Assembly: GCA_034006405.1 (NCBI GenBank)
Contig: JAVESW010000013.1
Location: 1 to 17,784, forward strand
DNA from: JALNYB01 sp023230065
GTDB taxonomy: Archaea > Thermoplasmatota > Thermoplasmata > Methanomassiliicoccales > Methanomethylophilaceae
Direction of reading: 5' to 3'
Length of the DNA: 17,784 nt
Shown piece after piece: positions 7,161 through 14,435 of this stretch (position 1 is the first letter of the stretch; every line of letters starts with the position of its first letter). Below the pieces are notes generated by a model, which searched no databases, was not told the origin of the DNA, and was given only the letters and a program-made list of their open reading frames with translations. Both the position numbers and the translations under genes were made by a program.

Positions 7161-7658
7161 TCATTTGGAAGAAGGTCTGGGCATGAGTGCTAAGGTGAAT
7201 ATTTCCATACCATGAATAACATAAACAAGTATCGATGTTATTTCGAATATCGTCCTTTCTGTAGATGTAAGTATCATTTGGTATTGTACGAATAAGAATA
7301 ATGCGGTTATGCATAGGTAAACGGCAGCTCTCTTCCATTTTCTAAAGAACAGATGTCCTAATCCGAAGATATTGAAGAAAGCCGGGATAAGCGCCAATGC
7401 TATTCCGATCGCAGAACTTGCGTTGAATGTAGGCTTGAAAGTTATCATTTGCTGTCTAGTAATGGTTTTTCCACAGTGCTGACAGAAAATGTCTCCCTCA
7501 GCTATGTCTCCTCCACAGAATGCACATTTCATGCTCCCGGAGACCATCTTCATCTTATCATCGAATATGATCGCTTTTGATTTTACACATCCGCATGTAT
7601 GGCAGAATTCTGCATCTTCTCGTATTTCATTTCCGCATTCCGGACAAATATATTTCAT
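7161..7658 (-). CDS. double zinc-ribbon membrane protein
   Basis: This is a 165-residue protein with two N-terminal zinc ribbons: Cys5/Cys8...Cys19/Cys22 (CPEC...CHTC) and Cys45/Cys48...Cys59/Cys62 (CAFC...CQHC). About three membrane helices follow in the second half (roughly residues 80-105, 110-127 and 136-156). Ribbons of this kind are common in archaeal membrane proteins of unknown role. The start is set by a good Shine-Dalgarno, GGAG, 6 nt before the ATG at 7658; a TTG at 7670 would place that site inside the gene. It sits between the ABC ATPase (14 bp) and rfcL (10 bp) in one - strand operon. I cannot assign a function. Confidence 0.75.
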   Translation of the reverse strand: MKYICPECGNEIREDAEFCHTCGCVKSKAIIFDDKMKMVSGSMKCAFCGGDIAEGDIFCQHCGKTITRQQMITFKPTFNASSAIGIALALIPAFFNIFGLGHLFFRKWKRAAVYLCITALFLFVQYQMILTSTERTIFEITSILVYVIHGMEIFTLALMPRPSSK

Positions 7659-7672
7659 CTGATTCTCCAACT

Positions 7673-8467
7673 TTACTCTTCTATATACATACGATAAATT
7701 CCGTTAGTGTCTTCCACCTTAATAGGTTCGCCGTACAATTCGCTTACGGTTTTGGAATTTAGCAACTTTTTTTTATCCCCATCTGCAAATATTCTGCCTG
7801 CTTTCATCATTATGATCCTGTTGATATTTACAGGTATATCGGTGAGGTCATGTGTAATCATTATGATATTAACGCCCTTGTCGACCATTATGTCGAACAT
7901 GGTTCTGAATTTAGATTTCATTACGATATCTAAACCTGTCATAGGTTCATCCAGGACAAGCATTTTCGGATCTGTTACGAGTGCTCTCGCAATAAGCGTG
8001 CGTCTCATTTCTCCGAGAGAAAGTCCTTCAAGTGTCCTTTCTAAAAGGTCTTCGATACCCATAAAAACGGCTTTTTCGTAAACTTTTTTAATCATCTCAT
8101 CAGTTACTTTCATATTTCTAAAGACATCTAAGCTTCCAAAGAATCCAGATGCGATAACTTCGTAAACGGTTGTATCGTTGCGGAACATGCTCTGCAGATC
8201 CATTGAGACTACTCCCATCTTGCTGCGTACATCGAAGATATTCCAATGCTCTTCGCCGAATATTTTCATCATAGCAGGGTTAGTCTCATCATAATAAGGA
8301 TGAATATCTCCCCTTAGGAGTTTGATAAGAGTGGTTTTTCCAGAACCGTTCAGTCCTATGACCGCAAGATTCTTCCCTACATCTATATCCATGCTTATGG
8401 AATCGAGGATCTTCTTTCCGTCCCTCACAACTGAGACGTCTCTTATTTCCAAAGCCTTATCCGCCAT
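7673..8467 (-). CDS. ABC transporter ATP-binding protein, no permease nearby
   Basis: This is a 264-residue single ABC ATPase. It has Walker A GLNGSGKTT (38-46), signature LSLGE (149-153), Walker B MLVLDE (169-174) with a following D-loop, and switch His206 in MITHD. The spacing of PHYY-like and FFGS segments resembles the group annotated as molybdate-type or PhrA/YlmA-like ATPases. No membrane or substrate-binding subunit is encoded beside it, unless the zinc-ribbon membrane protein directly downstream is a partner, which is speculative. A TATA box lies 27 bp before the ATG, making this the first gene of the operon that ends with rfcL and taw1. Confidence 0.85.
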   Translation of the reverse strand: MADKALEIRDVSVVRDGKKILDSISMDIDVGKNLAVIGLNGSGKTTLIKLLRGDIHPYYDETNPAMMKIFGEEHWNIFDVRSKMGVVSMDLQSMFRNDTTVYEVIASGFFGSLDVFRNMKVTDEMIKKVYEKAVFMGIEDLLERTLEGLSLGEMRRTLIARALVTDPKMLVLDEPMTGLDIVMKSKFRTMFDIMVDKGVNIIMITHDLTDIPVNINRIIMMKAGRIFADGDKKKLLNSKTVSELYGEPIKVEDTNGIYRMYIEE

Positions 8468-8489
8468 GTTAATCCCAGATTGTTACAAA

Positions 8490-8499
8490 TATTTTAAAG
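8490..8499 (-). promoter_or_regulatory. TATA box of the ABC ATPase-zinc ribbon-rfcL-taw1 operon
   Basis: CTTTAAAATA on the minus strand is centred 27 bp before the ATG at 8467, with no Shine-Dalgarno in between. A leaderless transcript is expected. Confidence 0.5.
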
Positions 8500-8590
8500 T
8501 GTTTCATTTACGTGGGTATTTTTAAGATTTTGATATTGTCTGTTCAAATATTATGATCTCAGTTGTATCAATCGTTTTTGATAAGTTTGG

Positions 8591-8610
8591 AAATAAGAAG
8601 AAAAACTAAA
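8591..8610 (-). terminator. T-rich terminator of the symporter operon
   Basis: About 25-45 bp after the symporter stop, the minus strand carries a T-rich run with TTTTT at 8605-8601 and further T clusters. This is the usual archaeal oligo-T termination signal. A weak inverted repeat TATCAA/TTGATA (8566-8583) lies just beyond. Confidence 0.4.
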
Positions 8611-8633
8611 TGGTTTTTTTTATGAAATAGCTG

Positions 8634-10283
8634 TCATCCAGAAACTGTTTCGGCTTCTTGGTCCTGTATTTCTGAAGGTGCCTTTTTCAACATCAATACT
8701 AAGATCATTGTTATGATAGATAGAGGCAGTGCGATGAGCAAAGCATCGACGTACATTATGCTTGAGTTCATGAACAGCACTTTGCTTCCTGTGATCCATT
8801 TACAGATAGGTAAGAATATCGATGAACCGGCATTTATGAAAAGTGCCCATATTAGATATGAGGCAGTTCCAACAACAATACTGGCAACGGCCGCGTCTTT
8901 TCTTGGTTTCTTCGAGTACAGTCCGTGAGCGAACGTAGGCAACAATGCGGCTGCAGTCATACCCATGAATAATGATGTTGCTTTTGCTATGATATCTGAT
9001 GGCATAATGTAGCAGTATACGACCACCAGGACCATGACAATCATGGTGCAGATACGATTGATCCTGATTGATTGTGAATTGAATGGTTTTTTCTCTCTTC
9101 TGCTCTTTGCAAGGGTGTATAGATCAAAACCTCCTGCAGAACCTATGGTATGCATCAGTGCACTGATTGTGGATATCGATGCGCATATCAGAGATAACAG
9201 GAACAGTGATACAAAAATATCACCGAATGTTACGGTGCTGAATATATCTAATATGAACTCAGGGATGATGAAATCGGTACCTAAGTGCAGATTCTGAAGA
9301 TATTGGTATGCACCTACTCCATAGTTATTGTAGAAGTAAACGTTGCTGAGTGCACCCACTGTATATGCCGCACCGACAATGGTGATCATGAATATGCTTC
9401 CTATGATCATCGATTTGTTGAGTGTCTTATCATCATTCGCAGACATGAATCTTACAACAAGCTGAGGCTGTGTGAGTGCACCGATACCCACTCCGAGTAG
9501 GAATGTAGTTACTACTGTAAGCCATTCGTTCGATCCGAATTCAGAGAAGTTGGTCCATCCATCGAATCCTGGTAGTGTTCCTGCACCGGTGATCAGTCCT
9601 GAATCCCAAAGATTAGTAAGGCTTCCGTTTGCTGCAGACACTCCGCCTAAGGTGGTATATGTGACAACAAGTATGACTGCCATTCCGATGAACATTATAC
9701 CTGCTTGTAGTGCATCGTTGTACATAACGGCAATAATTCCGCCGTATATCACGTATATTCCAACTATAAGTGCAAGTCCGATCAAGATAAGATCATAATA
9801 TTGAGTAAGTCCTGTAATGACTGCTAAAGAATTCACTCCACCTTTTAGTACCGCGGCGCAGTATATAGGCATCATCACGATGATCAATATGGCTGTGAAA
9901 GCTCTGATTCCATTGGATTTGTATATTTTTCCAAGAAGATCTGCAAATGTGGATGCTCCAAGTTTTCTTCCGATCTTTCTTGTGCGTGTTCCAAAGAATA
10001 CGAACGCTACGAAAAGACCTAAAAACAGATTAAGGAAACATAACCAAAGTAAAGACATTCCGTGAACTGCGGCCTGGCCGCCGAATCCGATGACGGCGGA
10101 TGCGCTAAGAAATGTTGCACCGTATGAAAGTGCAATGATGACTGAATTACTCTTGTTTCTACCCAGAAGGTATTCTTGGTTGCTTTTGGTATTCTTATAT
10201 CCATACCATCCTAGTGCTATTGTAGCTACCAAAAATATGGCAAGCATGGGGAGGAATATCTCCATAGATATGCCGTTACTCAT
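8634..10283 (-). CDS. sodium:solute symporter (SSS family)
   Basis: This 549-residue polytopic membrane protein has about 13 helices, typical of the SSSF/LeuT-fold sodium symporters (PanF/PutP-like). Family segments include the N-terminal YLLGRNKSNSVIIALSYGATFLSASAVIGF, with SYGATFLSASA forming part of the first broken helix, and a conserved GGIIAVMYNDALQAGIMF stretch. The substrate is not decidable from sequence. The ATG at 10283 is chosen over a start 29 codons upstream because it fits the family N-terminus and has GAGTGA 5 nt upstream. It overlaps the stop of the small accessory protein by 8 nt (ATGAGTAA), implying coupled translation. Confidence 0.92.
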   Translation of the reverse strand: MSNGISMEIFLPMLAIFLVATIALGWYGYKNTKSNQEYLLGRNKSNSVIIALSYGATFLSASAVIGFGGQAAVHGMSLLWLCFLNLFLGLFVAFVFFGTRTRKIGRKLGASTFADLLGKIYKSNGIRAFTAILIIVMMPIYCAAVLKGGVNSLAVITGLTQYYDLILIGLALIVGIYVIYGGIIAVMYNDALQAGIMFIGMAVILVVTYTTLGGVSAANGSLTNLWDSGLITGAGTLPGFDGWTNFSEFGSNEWLTVVTTFLLGVGIGALTQPQLVVRFMSANDDKTLNKSMIIGSIFMITIVGAAYTVGALSNVYFYNNYGVGAYQYLQNLHLGTDFIIPEFILDIFSTVTFGDIFVSLFLLSLICASISTISALMHTIGSAGGFDLYTLAKSRREKKPFNSQSIRINRICTMIVMVLVVVYCYIMPSDIIAKATSLFMGMTAAALLPTFAHGLYSKKPRKDAAVASIVVGTASYLIWALFINAGSSIFLPICKWITGSKVLFMNSSIMYVDALLIALPLSIITMILVLMLKKAPSEIQDQEAETVSG

Positions 10284-10407
10284 CGTCTTCACTCTCTTCT
10301 TTTTTATTTCTGGTAATCCATCCGTATGTACAGCATAATGCCACACATAGGAAACATGCGACGTATGCACCCCAGATCCACGGGTCGGTCAATCCAAAGA
10401 AATTCAT
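10276..10407 (-). CDS. symporter small accessory membrane protein
   Basis: This is a 43-residue protein beginning MNFFGLTDPWIWGAYV, with one membrane helix (about residues 10-30) and a charged tail (KKEESEDDE). It resembles the short proteins annotated as symporter small accessory protein that precede SSS transporters in other prokaryotes, whose conserved core is GLTDPWIW. The longer frame up to 10467 is unlikely because AGGTGA (10412-10417) lies 4 nt before the ATG at 10407, and an adjacent ATG at 10410 is almost as close. Its stop overlaps the symporter start by 8 nt. A role in transporter assembly or stability is inference. Confidence 0.8.
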   Translation of the reverse strand: MNFFGLTDPWIWGAYVACFLCVALCCTYGWITRNKKEESEDDE

Positions 10408-10410
10408 CAT

Positions 10411-10418
10411 CTCACCTT
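10411..10418 (-). promoter_or_regulatory. ribosome binding site deciding the accessory protein start
   Basis: AAGGTGAG on the minus strand matches the archaeal Shine-Dalgarno core. It lies directly before two consecutive ATGs (10410 and 10407). The second has the more usual spacing. Confidence 0.6.
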
Positions 10419-10422
10419 GACA

Positions 10423-10441
10423 CGTGCTAACAATTAGCACG
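10423..10441. promoter_or_regulatory. perfect 8+8 palindrome at the symporter operon start
   Basis: CGTGCTAA (10423-10430) and TTAGCACG (10434-10441) are perfect inverted repeats around a 3-nt spacer, and an extra GGTTAGC copy of one half follows. The predicted transcription start is near 10442-10445 (about 25 bp from the TATA box), so the palindrome covers the first transcribed bases. It could be a repressor operator or a 5'-UTR hairpin just before the ribosome site. Confidence 0.5.
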
Positions 10442-10464
10442 GTTAGCGGTATCATGCTACATTT

Positions 10465-10473
10465 CATATATAA
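10465..10473 (-). promoter_or_regulatory. TATA box of the accessory protein-symporter operon
   Basis: TTATATATG on the minus strand predicts a start about 25 bp downstream, near 10443. This leaves a leader of about 35 nt with a Shine-Dalgarno, unlike the leaderless promoters elsewhere in the window. Confidence 0.5.
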
Positions 10474-10529
10474 TACATTCTCAAGAAAATACCTGGCTTA
10501 GTGAAAATAAGATTCAAAAAATAGAAAGA

Positions 10530-10538
10530 TATTAAATA
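10530..10538 (+). promoter_or_regulatory. TATA box of the SRP RNA gene
   Basis: TATTAAATA is centred about 27 bp before the predicted RNA 5' end at 10561. The region is shared with the divergent symporter promoter about 60 bp away. Confidence 0.5.
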
Positions 10539-10560
10539 AACACAATAGATAACCCGTATT

Positions 10561-10866
10561 GTTAGGCTTGATCGGGGAGCTTGGCGTGCCCTTCACCCGC
10601 AATCGTCAATAGCGGGGATGACTGCAGAGGGCGGCAACGCTGATCTTTCAAGCCCACAAAGTGACTATGAGATCTTGTCCTGTAGAGTCAGTGTAGGTAC
10701 GCTAGACAGCCGGAGGGTCGTTAGGCGTGCAATAATCAGGGAGACCGGGTCAGGTCCTGACGGGAGCAGCCTTACCTTGAGCTACTGACGTTTACGGGGA
10801 AGCAGGGTTGAGAATCGATGTGATAAACTTGAACAGAGAGGCGGTGTCCACCTCTGTCGCCTAACA
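10561..10866 (+). ncRNA. ffs: signal recognition particle 7S RNA
   Basis: This is the RNA scaffold of the signal recognition particle, binding SRP19 and SRP54 (Ffh) for co-translational membrane targeting. The ends pair as archaeal helix 1 (GTTAGGC 10561-10567 with GCCTAAC 10859-10865), giving the usual length of about 300 nt. The conserved helix 8 core reads GGTCAGGTCC / GGGAGCAGCC (10748-10772), including the AGCAGCC side of the asymmetric SRP54-binding loop. The tetraloop between these arms is UGAC (10758-10761) instead of the usual GGAA. The segment is GC-rich in an AT-rich setting. An upstream TATA box and a trailing T-run (10868-10872) fit a stand-alone gene. Confidence 0.95.
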
Positions 10867-10867
10867 C

Positions 10868-10872
10868 TTTTT
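10868..10872 (+). terminator. oligo-T terminator of SRP RNA
   Basis: TTTTT follows the closing helix of the SRP RNA within 3 nt and overlaps the end of the convergent methanogenesis marker gene by 2 nt. Confidence 0.5.
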
Positions 10873-11848
10873 ATTTCTTCTTAGGGGAGCATCCTGTTAT
10901 GATGTCTGTTTTGAAATCAAATAATAACCTGCTCTCACTGTCGTCGGTTATTGTTAATTTCATTGAATCGTTGATATTTCCCACAACGGCTCCATCGCAT
11001 CCTACCGTAGAGAACATATCTATTACGCGTTGAGAATTCTCAGGAGGGCATGCAAAGACAAACCCGCATCCTTGGTATGTGAGGATCCATTGGATTTGAT
11101 CGACATTTTTTGGCATAGGTATTTTAGTGACGTCAATATTTCCACCTTTCATCGAGCTTTCAAGCATCATTCCTAAGGTTCCGATGCATCCAGGATTGCT
11201 CATATCTTTTCCGGAATGAACAAGATGCTCTTTGGCGACATGTGTCATCATTTCCATTTGAGCCTGTACAAGATCATCGTTTTTATTTGTGGTAGAATCC
11301 CATGCATAAGGCAGATTTGGGGGGAAGAATCCGTCAAGGTCTATCACGAAAACAATATCATCATCGTCTTCTGCAGTGCTGCTAAGGATAATATCTTCTT
11401 TAGGAACCGTTCCGATGATGGAAATATCTATTGCGTGATACTTACAATCAGGATGTGTGTGTCCTCCGACAATAGGTACGTTGAATTTCTTTACGGCTCT
11501 TGACATGCCTGCAAGGATCTGATTACAGATCTTGCTTTTAGATAGTGACATCACATCTACCATTGCCATAGCCTTTCCACCCATGGCTGCAATATCGTTT
11601 ACATTGACAAGTACTGCGAAATATCCTGCGTAATATGGATCTGAAGCTACCAGCGATTCCATTATACCGTCTGCAGCGAATAATATATAATTATCTCCAT
11701 ATTCAATGGCAGCAGCATCCTCTCCGTTAGAAGCTGCTACCTGAGGGAAATCAGATACAGGCAGAAGGTCTACTATCTCATGAATGGCTTTCTTCCTGGT
11801 AACTCCGGGGAAAGTCCTGATAGCCTCAACAATGGCATCCAGGGTCAT
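10871..11848 (-). CDS. methanogenesis marker 2 protein (AIR synthase-related)
   Basis: This 325-residue protein of the PurM/SelD/HypE (AIR synthase-related) superfamily matches the subgroup confined to methanogens and relatives, called methanogenesis marker 2. The start MTLDAIVEAIRTFPGVTRKK fits the family N-terminus. NGEDAAAIEYGDNYILFAADGIMES (41-65) gives the ATP-binding Asp-containing strand. NVNDIAAMGG (102-111) and VGGHTHPD (127-134) are typical superfamily glycine/His motifs. The C-terminal PurM-type domain follows. The family is thought to act on an ATP-dependent step in cofactor or enzyme maturation; the exact reaction is not established. It begins 44 bp after the winged-helix gene and converges on the SRP RNA. 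Confidence 0.88.
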   Translation of the reverse strand: MTLDAIVEAIRTFPGVTRKKAIHEIVDLLPVSDFPQVAASNGEDAAAIEYGDNYILFAADGIMESLVASDPYYAGYFAVLVNVNDIAAMGGKAMAMVDVMSLSKSKICNQILAGMSRAVKKFNVPIVGGHTHPDCKYHAIDISIIGTVPKEDIILSSTAEDDDDIVFVIDLDGFFPPNLPYAWDSTTNKNDDLVQAQMEMMTHVAKEHLVHSGKDMSNPGCIGTLGMMLESSMKGGNIDVTKIPMPKNVDQIQWILTYQGCGFVFACPPENSQRVIDMFSTVGCDGAVVGNINDSMKLTITDDSESRLLFDFKTDIITGCSPKKK

Positions 11849-11892
11849 GATACATCATATAATAAGCAAGATAAAAGTGTATTGGGAAATCT

Positions 11893-12498
11893 TTATATTA
11901 GTTTCGTTTGTTTTGTTTCCATCACCAAATGTTTCGAATCTTTTAAATCAAGAACAATATCTGTTAGAATATCGGTATATATTTCTGAGTGATCTATGGC
12001 AGGAGCGTAGGCAATTTCACCTGGTATGATGTTTCCGCTACGTCTTAGGACTTTTTTGCATTCTAGAGTGGTAGCTTCATCAACAGGTCTTCCTGTTATA
12101 CGTGTTACACCTGCAAGTTTCAATTCAGAATCAAATATAGGGCGTTTGAGTATTTTGTACAGTACATATAGGGTGGTTTCGTTAGGATCTGCCTGATATT
12201 TTTTACACGTTTTCTCTACAGATTGATATAAGCTGTCTGGAAGGGATCTTATAGGTATGTATATTTTCGATGGTGGAACTTCTCTTTCTCTGAGAATGTT
12301 CATGTCTGTTAGTGCTCTTAGATATCCTGTAAGTATCAAACGGTGATGTTTAATTCCAATAGTTTCGAGATCTTTAGCCAAGGAGCTGATGGATTTACCG
12401 TCTTTACCCAGTATTTCTATGACCTTTCTATTGAAGTCCTTCTCTGGATTAAACATGTGATTCGTGTAAACAGCGTGTTCATTCTTAATACTTGACAT
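11893..12498 (-). CDS. winged-helix DNA-binding protein, likely regulator
   Basis: This is a 201-residue soluble protein. Residues about 22-80 predict a winged helix: FNRKVIEILGKDGKSISSLAKDL as helices 1-2, then TGYLRALTDMNILRER as recognition helix and the start of the wing. The rest (80-201) has no family I recognise, but SLYQSVEKTCKKY... and a charged C-terminal helix could mediate ligand binding or dimerisation. A TATA-like TTAATAATAT lies 27 bp before the ATG, so it probably has a leaderless promoter. The methanogenesis marker 2 gene follows after 44 bp in the same direction, making it a candidate regulator or operon partner (inference). Confidence 0.65.
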   Translation of the reverse strand: MSSIKNEHAVYTNHMFNPEKDFNRKVIEILGKDGKSISSLAKDLETIGIKHHRLILTGYLRALTDMNILREREVPPSKIYIPIRSLPDSLYQSVEKTCKKYQADPNETTLYVLYKILKRPIFDSELKLAGVTRITGRPVDEATTLECKKVLRRSGNIIPGEIAYAPAIDHSEIYTDILTDIVLDLKDSKHLVMETKQTKLI

Positions 12499-12520
12499 GT
12501 ATCGATTTGTAAATTAGTGA

Positions 12521-12530
12521 ATATTATTAA
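12521..12530 (-). promoter_or_regulatory. TATA box of the winged-helix gene
   Basis: TTAATAATAT on the minus strand is centred 27 bp before the ATG at 12498. The surroundings are very AT-rich, so the exact box is uncertain. Confidence 0.4.
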
Positions 12531-12667
12531 ATTTTAATTATAATTTACAAAATTAATGATTATTTAAATCTGGCATACATTTATGGTAAACAATATGGTA
12601 TTAATAATGATAACAAACATGATAACATATAGGGTTTAATGTTTTACCAGATCGAGTTCAAAAATCA

Positions 12668-12675
12668 CTATATAC
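12668..12675 (+). promoter_or_regulatory. TATA box candidate of the 12.7-kb RNA
   Basis: CTATATAC predicts a start near 12698. A second candidate, ATTATATTT (12689-12697), predicts a start near 12719, at the first base of the GGTGTCATG motif. Confidence 0.35.
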
Positions 12676-12697
12676 TAACGATGAAGTGATTATATTT

Positions 12698-12868
12698 GTA
12701 GCCAGCCAACCCGTAAGGGTGTCATGGATGGGACCAATGAACACCGGAGACCATGCTACGCACAAGCAACGATCGATTACGACTCTTGAGTTTACCGCGA
12801 ATAATCTCATCAAATGGGTCTAGTGTTTTCCCTCAAAATGAGTCGGTCGTCAGGTCTCCATCCTTTTT
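12698..12868 (+). ncRNA. unidentified structured RNA candidate
   Basis: The 377-bp gap between the winged-helix and protease genes has an AT-rich half (12499-12690) with nothing coding, then a block with higher GC and strong pairing potential. GGTGTCAT/ATGAACACC (12718-12745) forms a hairpin. GGAGACC (12746-12752) pairs with GGTCTCC (12853-12859). GGATGG (12726-12731) in the hairpin loop can pair with CCATCC (12858-12863) as an alternative or pseudoknot. GACTCTTGAG (12781-12790) pairs with CTCAA...GAGTC (12832-12844), and CGATC with GGTCG extends it. A T-run (12864-12868) ends the block and TATA boxes precede it. No open frame of note lies inside. It is not RNase P, tRNA or rRNA by the signatures I know. 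Confidence 0.55.
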
Positions 12869-12875
12869 ATTATCT

Positions 12876-14396
12876 TCATAGCACTACCGCTACGATGACC
12901 AAAACATATAGCATGATCATCACTATAGAGAGATAACTTGTAATGGTATCTGCAAGGGCCATGCGTTTTTGCATGTCTTTCATCCCCATCTTTTCCAGTA
13001 ACTTGTCTAACCAGCCGAGGAAGATAAATCCTCCATCAAACGGATATGCTGGAATCGCATTGGATACTCCGAGCATAATGTTCAACCAGAATATCCAATA
13101 TAGAATACTGACGAAGATCCAAAATACACCGTCAAGAGGAACGTCGTACCACCACTGGACGCTCTCAGGCATAGGGGAGAATCCTGTGAACGGACCTGCA
13201 ATATAGCCGATAAGCGATGTCGCATAGGATGTAAGGGAGTCCGCACCATAAATCGGGTTTCTGGCCTCATCGAGCATGGTGTTAGGCGTAGTGAAGTACA
13301 TTCCGGAGGTACTTGTGACTATGCCTACGTATCCTACAGATCCTTTGGTTCCCAATGTAAGGTTGTGTGTAGTTACAGTTCCATCTTCTGTCATGCAAGC
13401 TATTGTAACAGTTTCTCCTGGGCTTGTGGTTTTCATGTAGGAAGTGAATTGTGTTTGATTCCAAAGTAATGTTTCATCACCATTACTGGTTATCGATATC
13501 AGAAATGTCTTAGCTGTTAAAACACCGCTGGCAGGAGAAGAATCGCTTATGGATTCTATATACACTCCCCATTGGATATTTTTTATATATTCTCCGTCTT
13601 TTGCGATATATTTTACTTCGACAGACTCTCCTGGGTCCCAGCTGTATGTTGAAGCGTTGATATCATATTCTTCGCCATTCACATATTCTATGATGACTCC
13701 GCTGGGAAGTCCTGTATCGCTTGCAGGAGAATCGCTTGTTGTCGAATAAATAGCGGCACTATCTCCGTATGGAGATGATATTCCTCCTAGCATTACTACA
13801 GCGAACAAAGTGAATGCGATGATTGCAACGATCAAGTTGGTTGAAATGCCTGCAGAATACAAATCCAATTTGACTCTTCTGCTGCTTTTCTTAACATCTT
13901 CTTCATTTGGTTCTACGAATGCACCCAATGGAACGACACCGTAAAGTAATCCGGTGGAACTTACGCGCATATTGTTGGATTTGGTTTGCATTCCATGTGC
14001 AAGTTCATGAAGCACCATTGCGACGAATAGTCCTAAGATACCATACCAAAGAGGTAATAGCGGGTTAAGTCCTGGGATAGCAAGTGCATATTCTATACCG
14101 ATACCATCTGCATTCAAGCTGCTTGCCAGATTCATTACACCGACTGCAAGTATGTAAATGATGCCTACCATCAGAACGAATGAGATTATCTGCGATAGAA
14201 TACCAAAGAATCTCCAGAATCTGGTATAAACACACCACCGGTCCATTAATTTGGTACCAAGCTGTGTTTTGATCATTATGCATGGGCCATATTTCACAAG
14301 ACCGTATTTTGCGGCCTTAGGTGATGATCTGACCCAAAAATAGAGTGGAATATAAACAATCGTAAGTAATAATAAAATCCACAATGTTAAACTCAC
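12876..14396 (-). CDS. site-2-type intramembrane zinc metalloprotease (M50 family)
   Basis: This 506-residue membrane protein carries the site-2 protease signature. HELAH at 130-134, in a membrane helix, supplies two zinc ligands and the catalytic Glu131. SNAIPAYPFDGG (445-456) supplies the third ligand, Asp454. Between them a large extracytoplasmic insert (about 205-400) contains a PDZ-like segment (LPSGVIIEYVNGEEYD) and probably a second one near VGYVGIVTST. S2P-type enzymes cut membrane-anchored proteins, often regulators; the substrate here is unknown. The start is GTG at 14396, with GAGGGA 7 nt upstream. It lies 39 bp after the MptE-like gene and is the last gene of that operon. Confidence 0.92.
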   Translation of the reverse strand: MSLTLWILLLLTIVYIPLYFWVRSSPKAAKYGLVKYGPCIMIKTQLGTKLMDRWCVYTRFWRFFGILSQIISFVLMVGIIYILAVGVMNLASSLNADGIGIEYALAIPGLNPLLPLWYGILGLFVAMVLHELAHGMQTKSNNMRVSSTGLLYGVVPLGAFVEPNEEDVKKSSRRVKLDLYSAGISTNLIVAIIAFTLFAVVMLGGISSPYGDSAAIYSTTSDSPASDTGLPSGVIIEYVNGEEYDINASTYSWDPGESVEVKYIAKDGEYIKNIQWGVYIESISDSSPASGVLTAKTFLISITSNGDETLLWNQTQFTSYMKTTSPGETVTIACMTEDGTVTTHNLTLGTKGSVGYVGIVTSTSGMYFTTPNTMLDEARNPIYGADSLTSYATSLIGYIAGPFTGFSPMPESVQWWYDVPLDGVFWIFVSILYWIFWLNIMLGVSNAIPAYPFDGGFIFLGWLDKLLEKMGMKDMQKRMALADTITSYLSIVMIMLYVLVIVAVVL

Positions 14397-14435
14397 GATG
14401 CTGTCCCTCTAAGCCTGTAATATCATCAACTTATT

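Noticed and set aside
7759..8081. Plus-strand frame inside the ABC ATPase gene
   Set aside because: Shadow frame opposite a protein with complete Walker A, signature and Walker B motifs. The same applies to the other frames opposite rfcL, taw1, the symporter and the protease.
8566..8583. TATCAA/TTGATA inverted repeat between the ABC and symporter genes
   Set aside because: Short, AT-rich and beyond a T-rich terminator, so it is probably chance in such sequence.
10284..10370. Longer N-terminus for the symporter
   Set aside because: The extension duplicates the coding region of the accessory protein in another frame and does not fit the family; the ATG at 10283 has a ribosome site.
10408..10467. 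Longer N-terminus for the small accessory protein
   Set aside because: It would run through the palindrome, the predicted transcription start and the Shine-Dalgarno.
12698..12868. RNase P RNA, tRNA or riboswitch identity for the structured block
   Set aside because: The RNase P core signatures (GGAAAGTCC-type and ACAGAA-type segments) and a tRNA T-arm are absent, and no gene follows in the same direction for a riboswitch to control.
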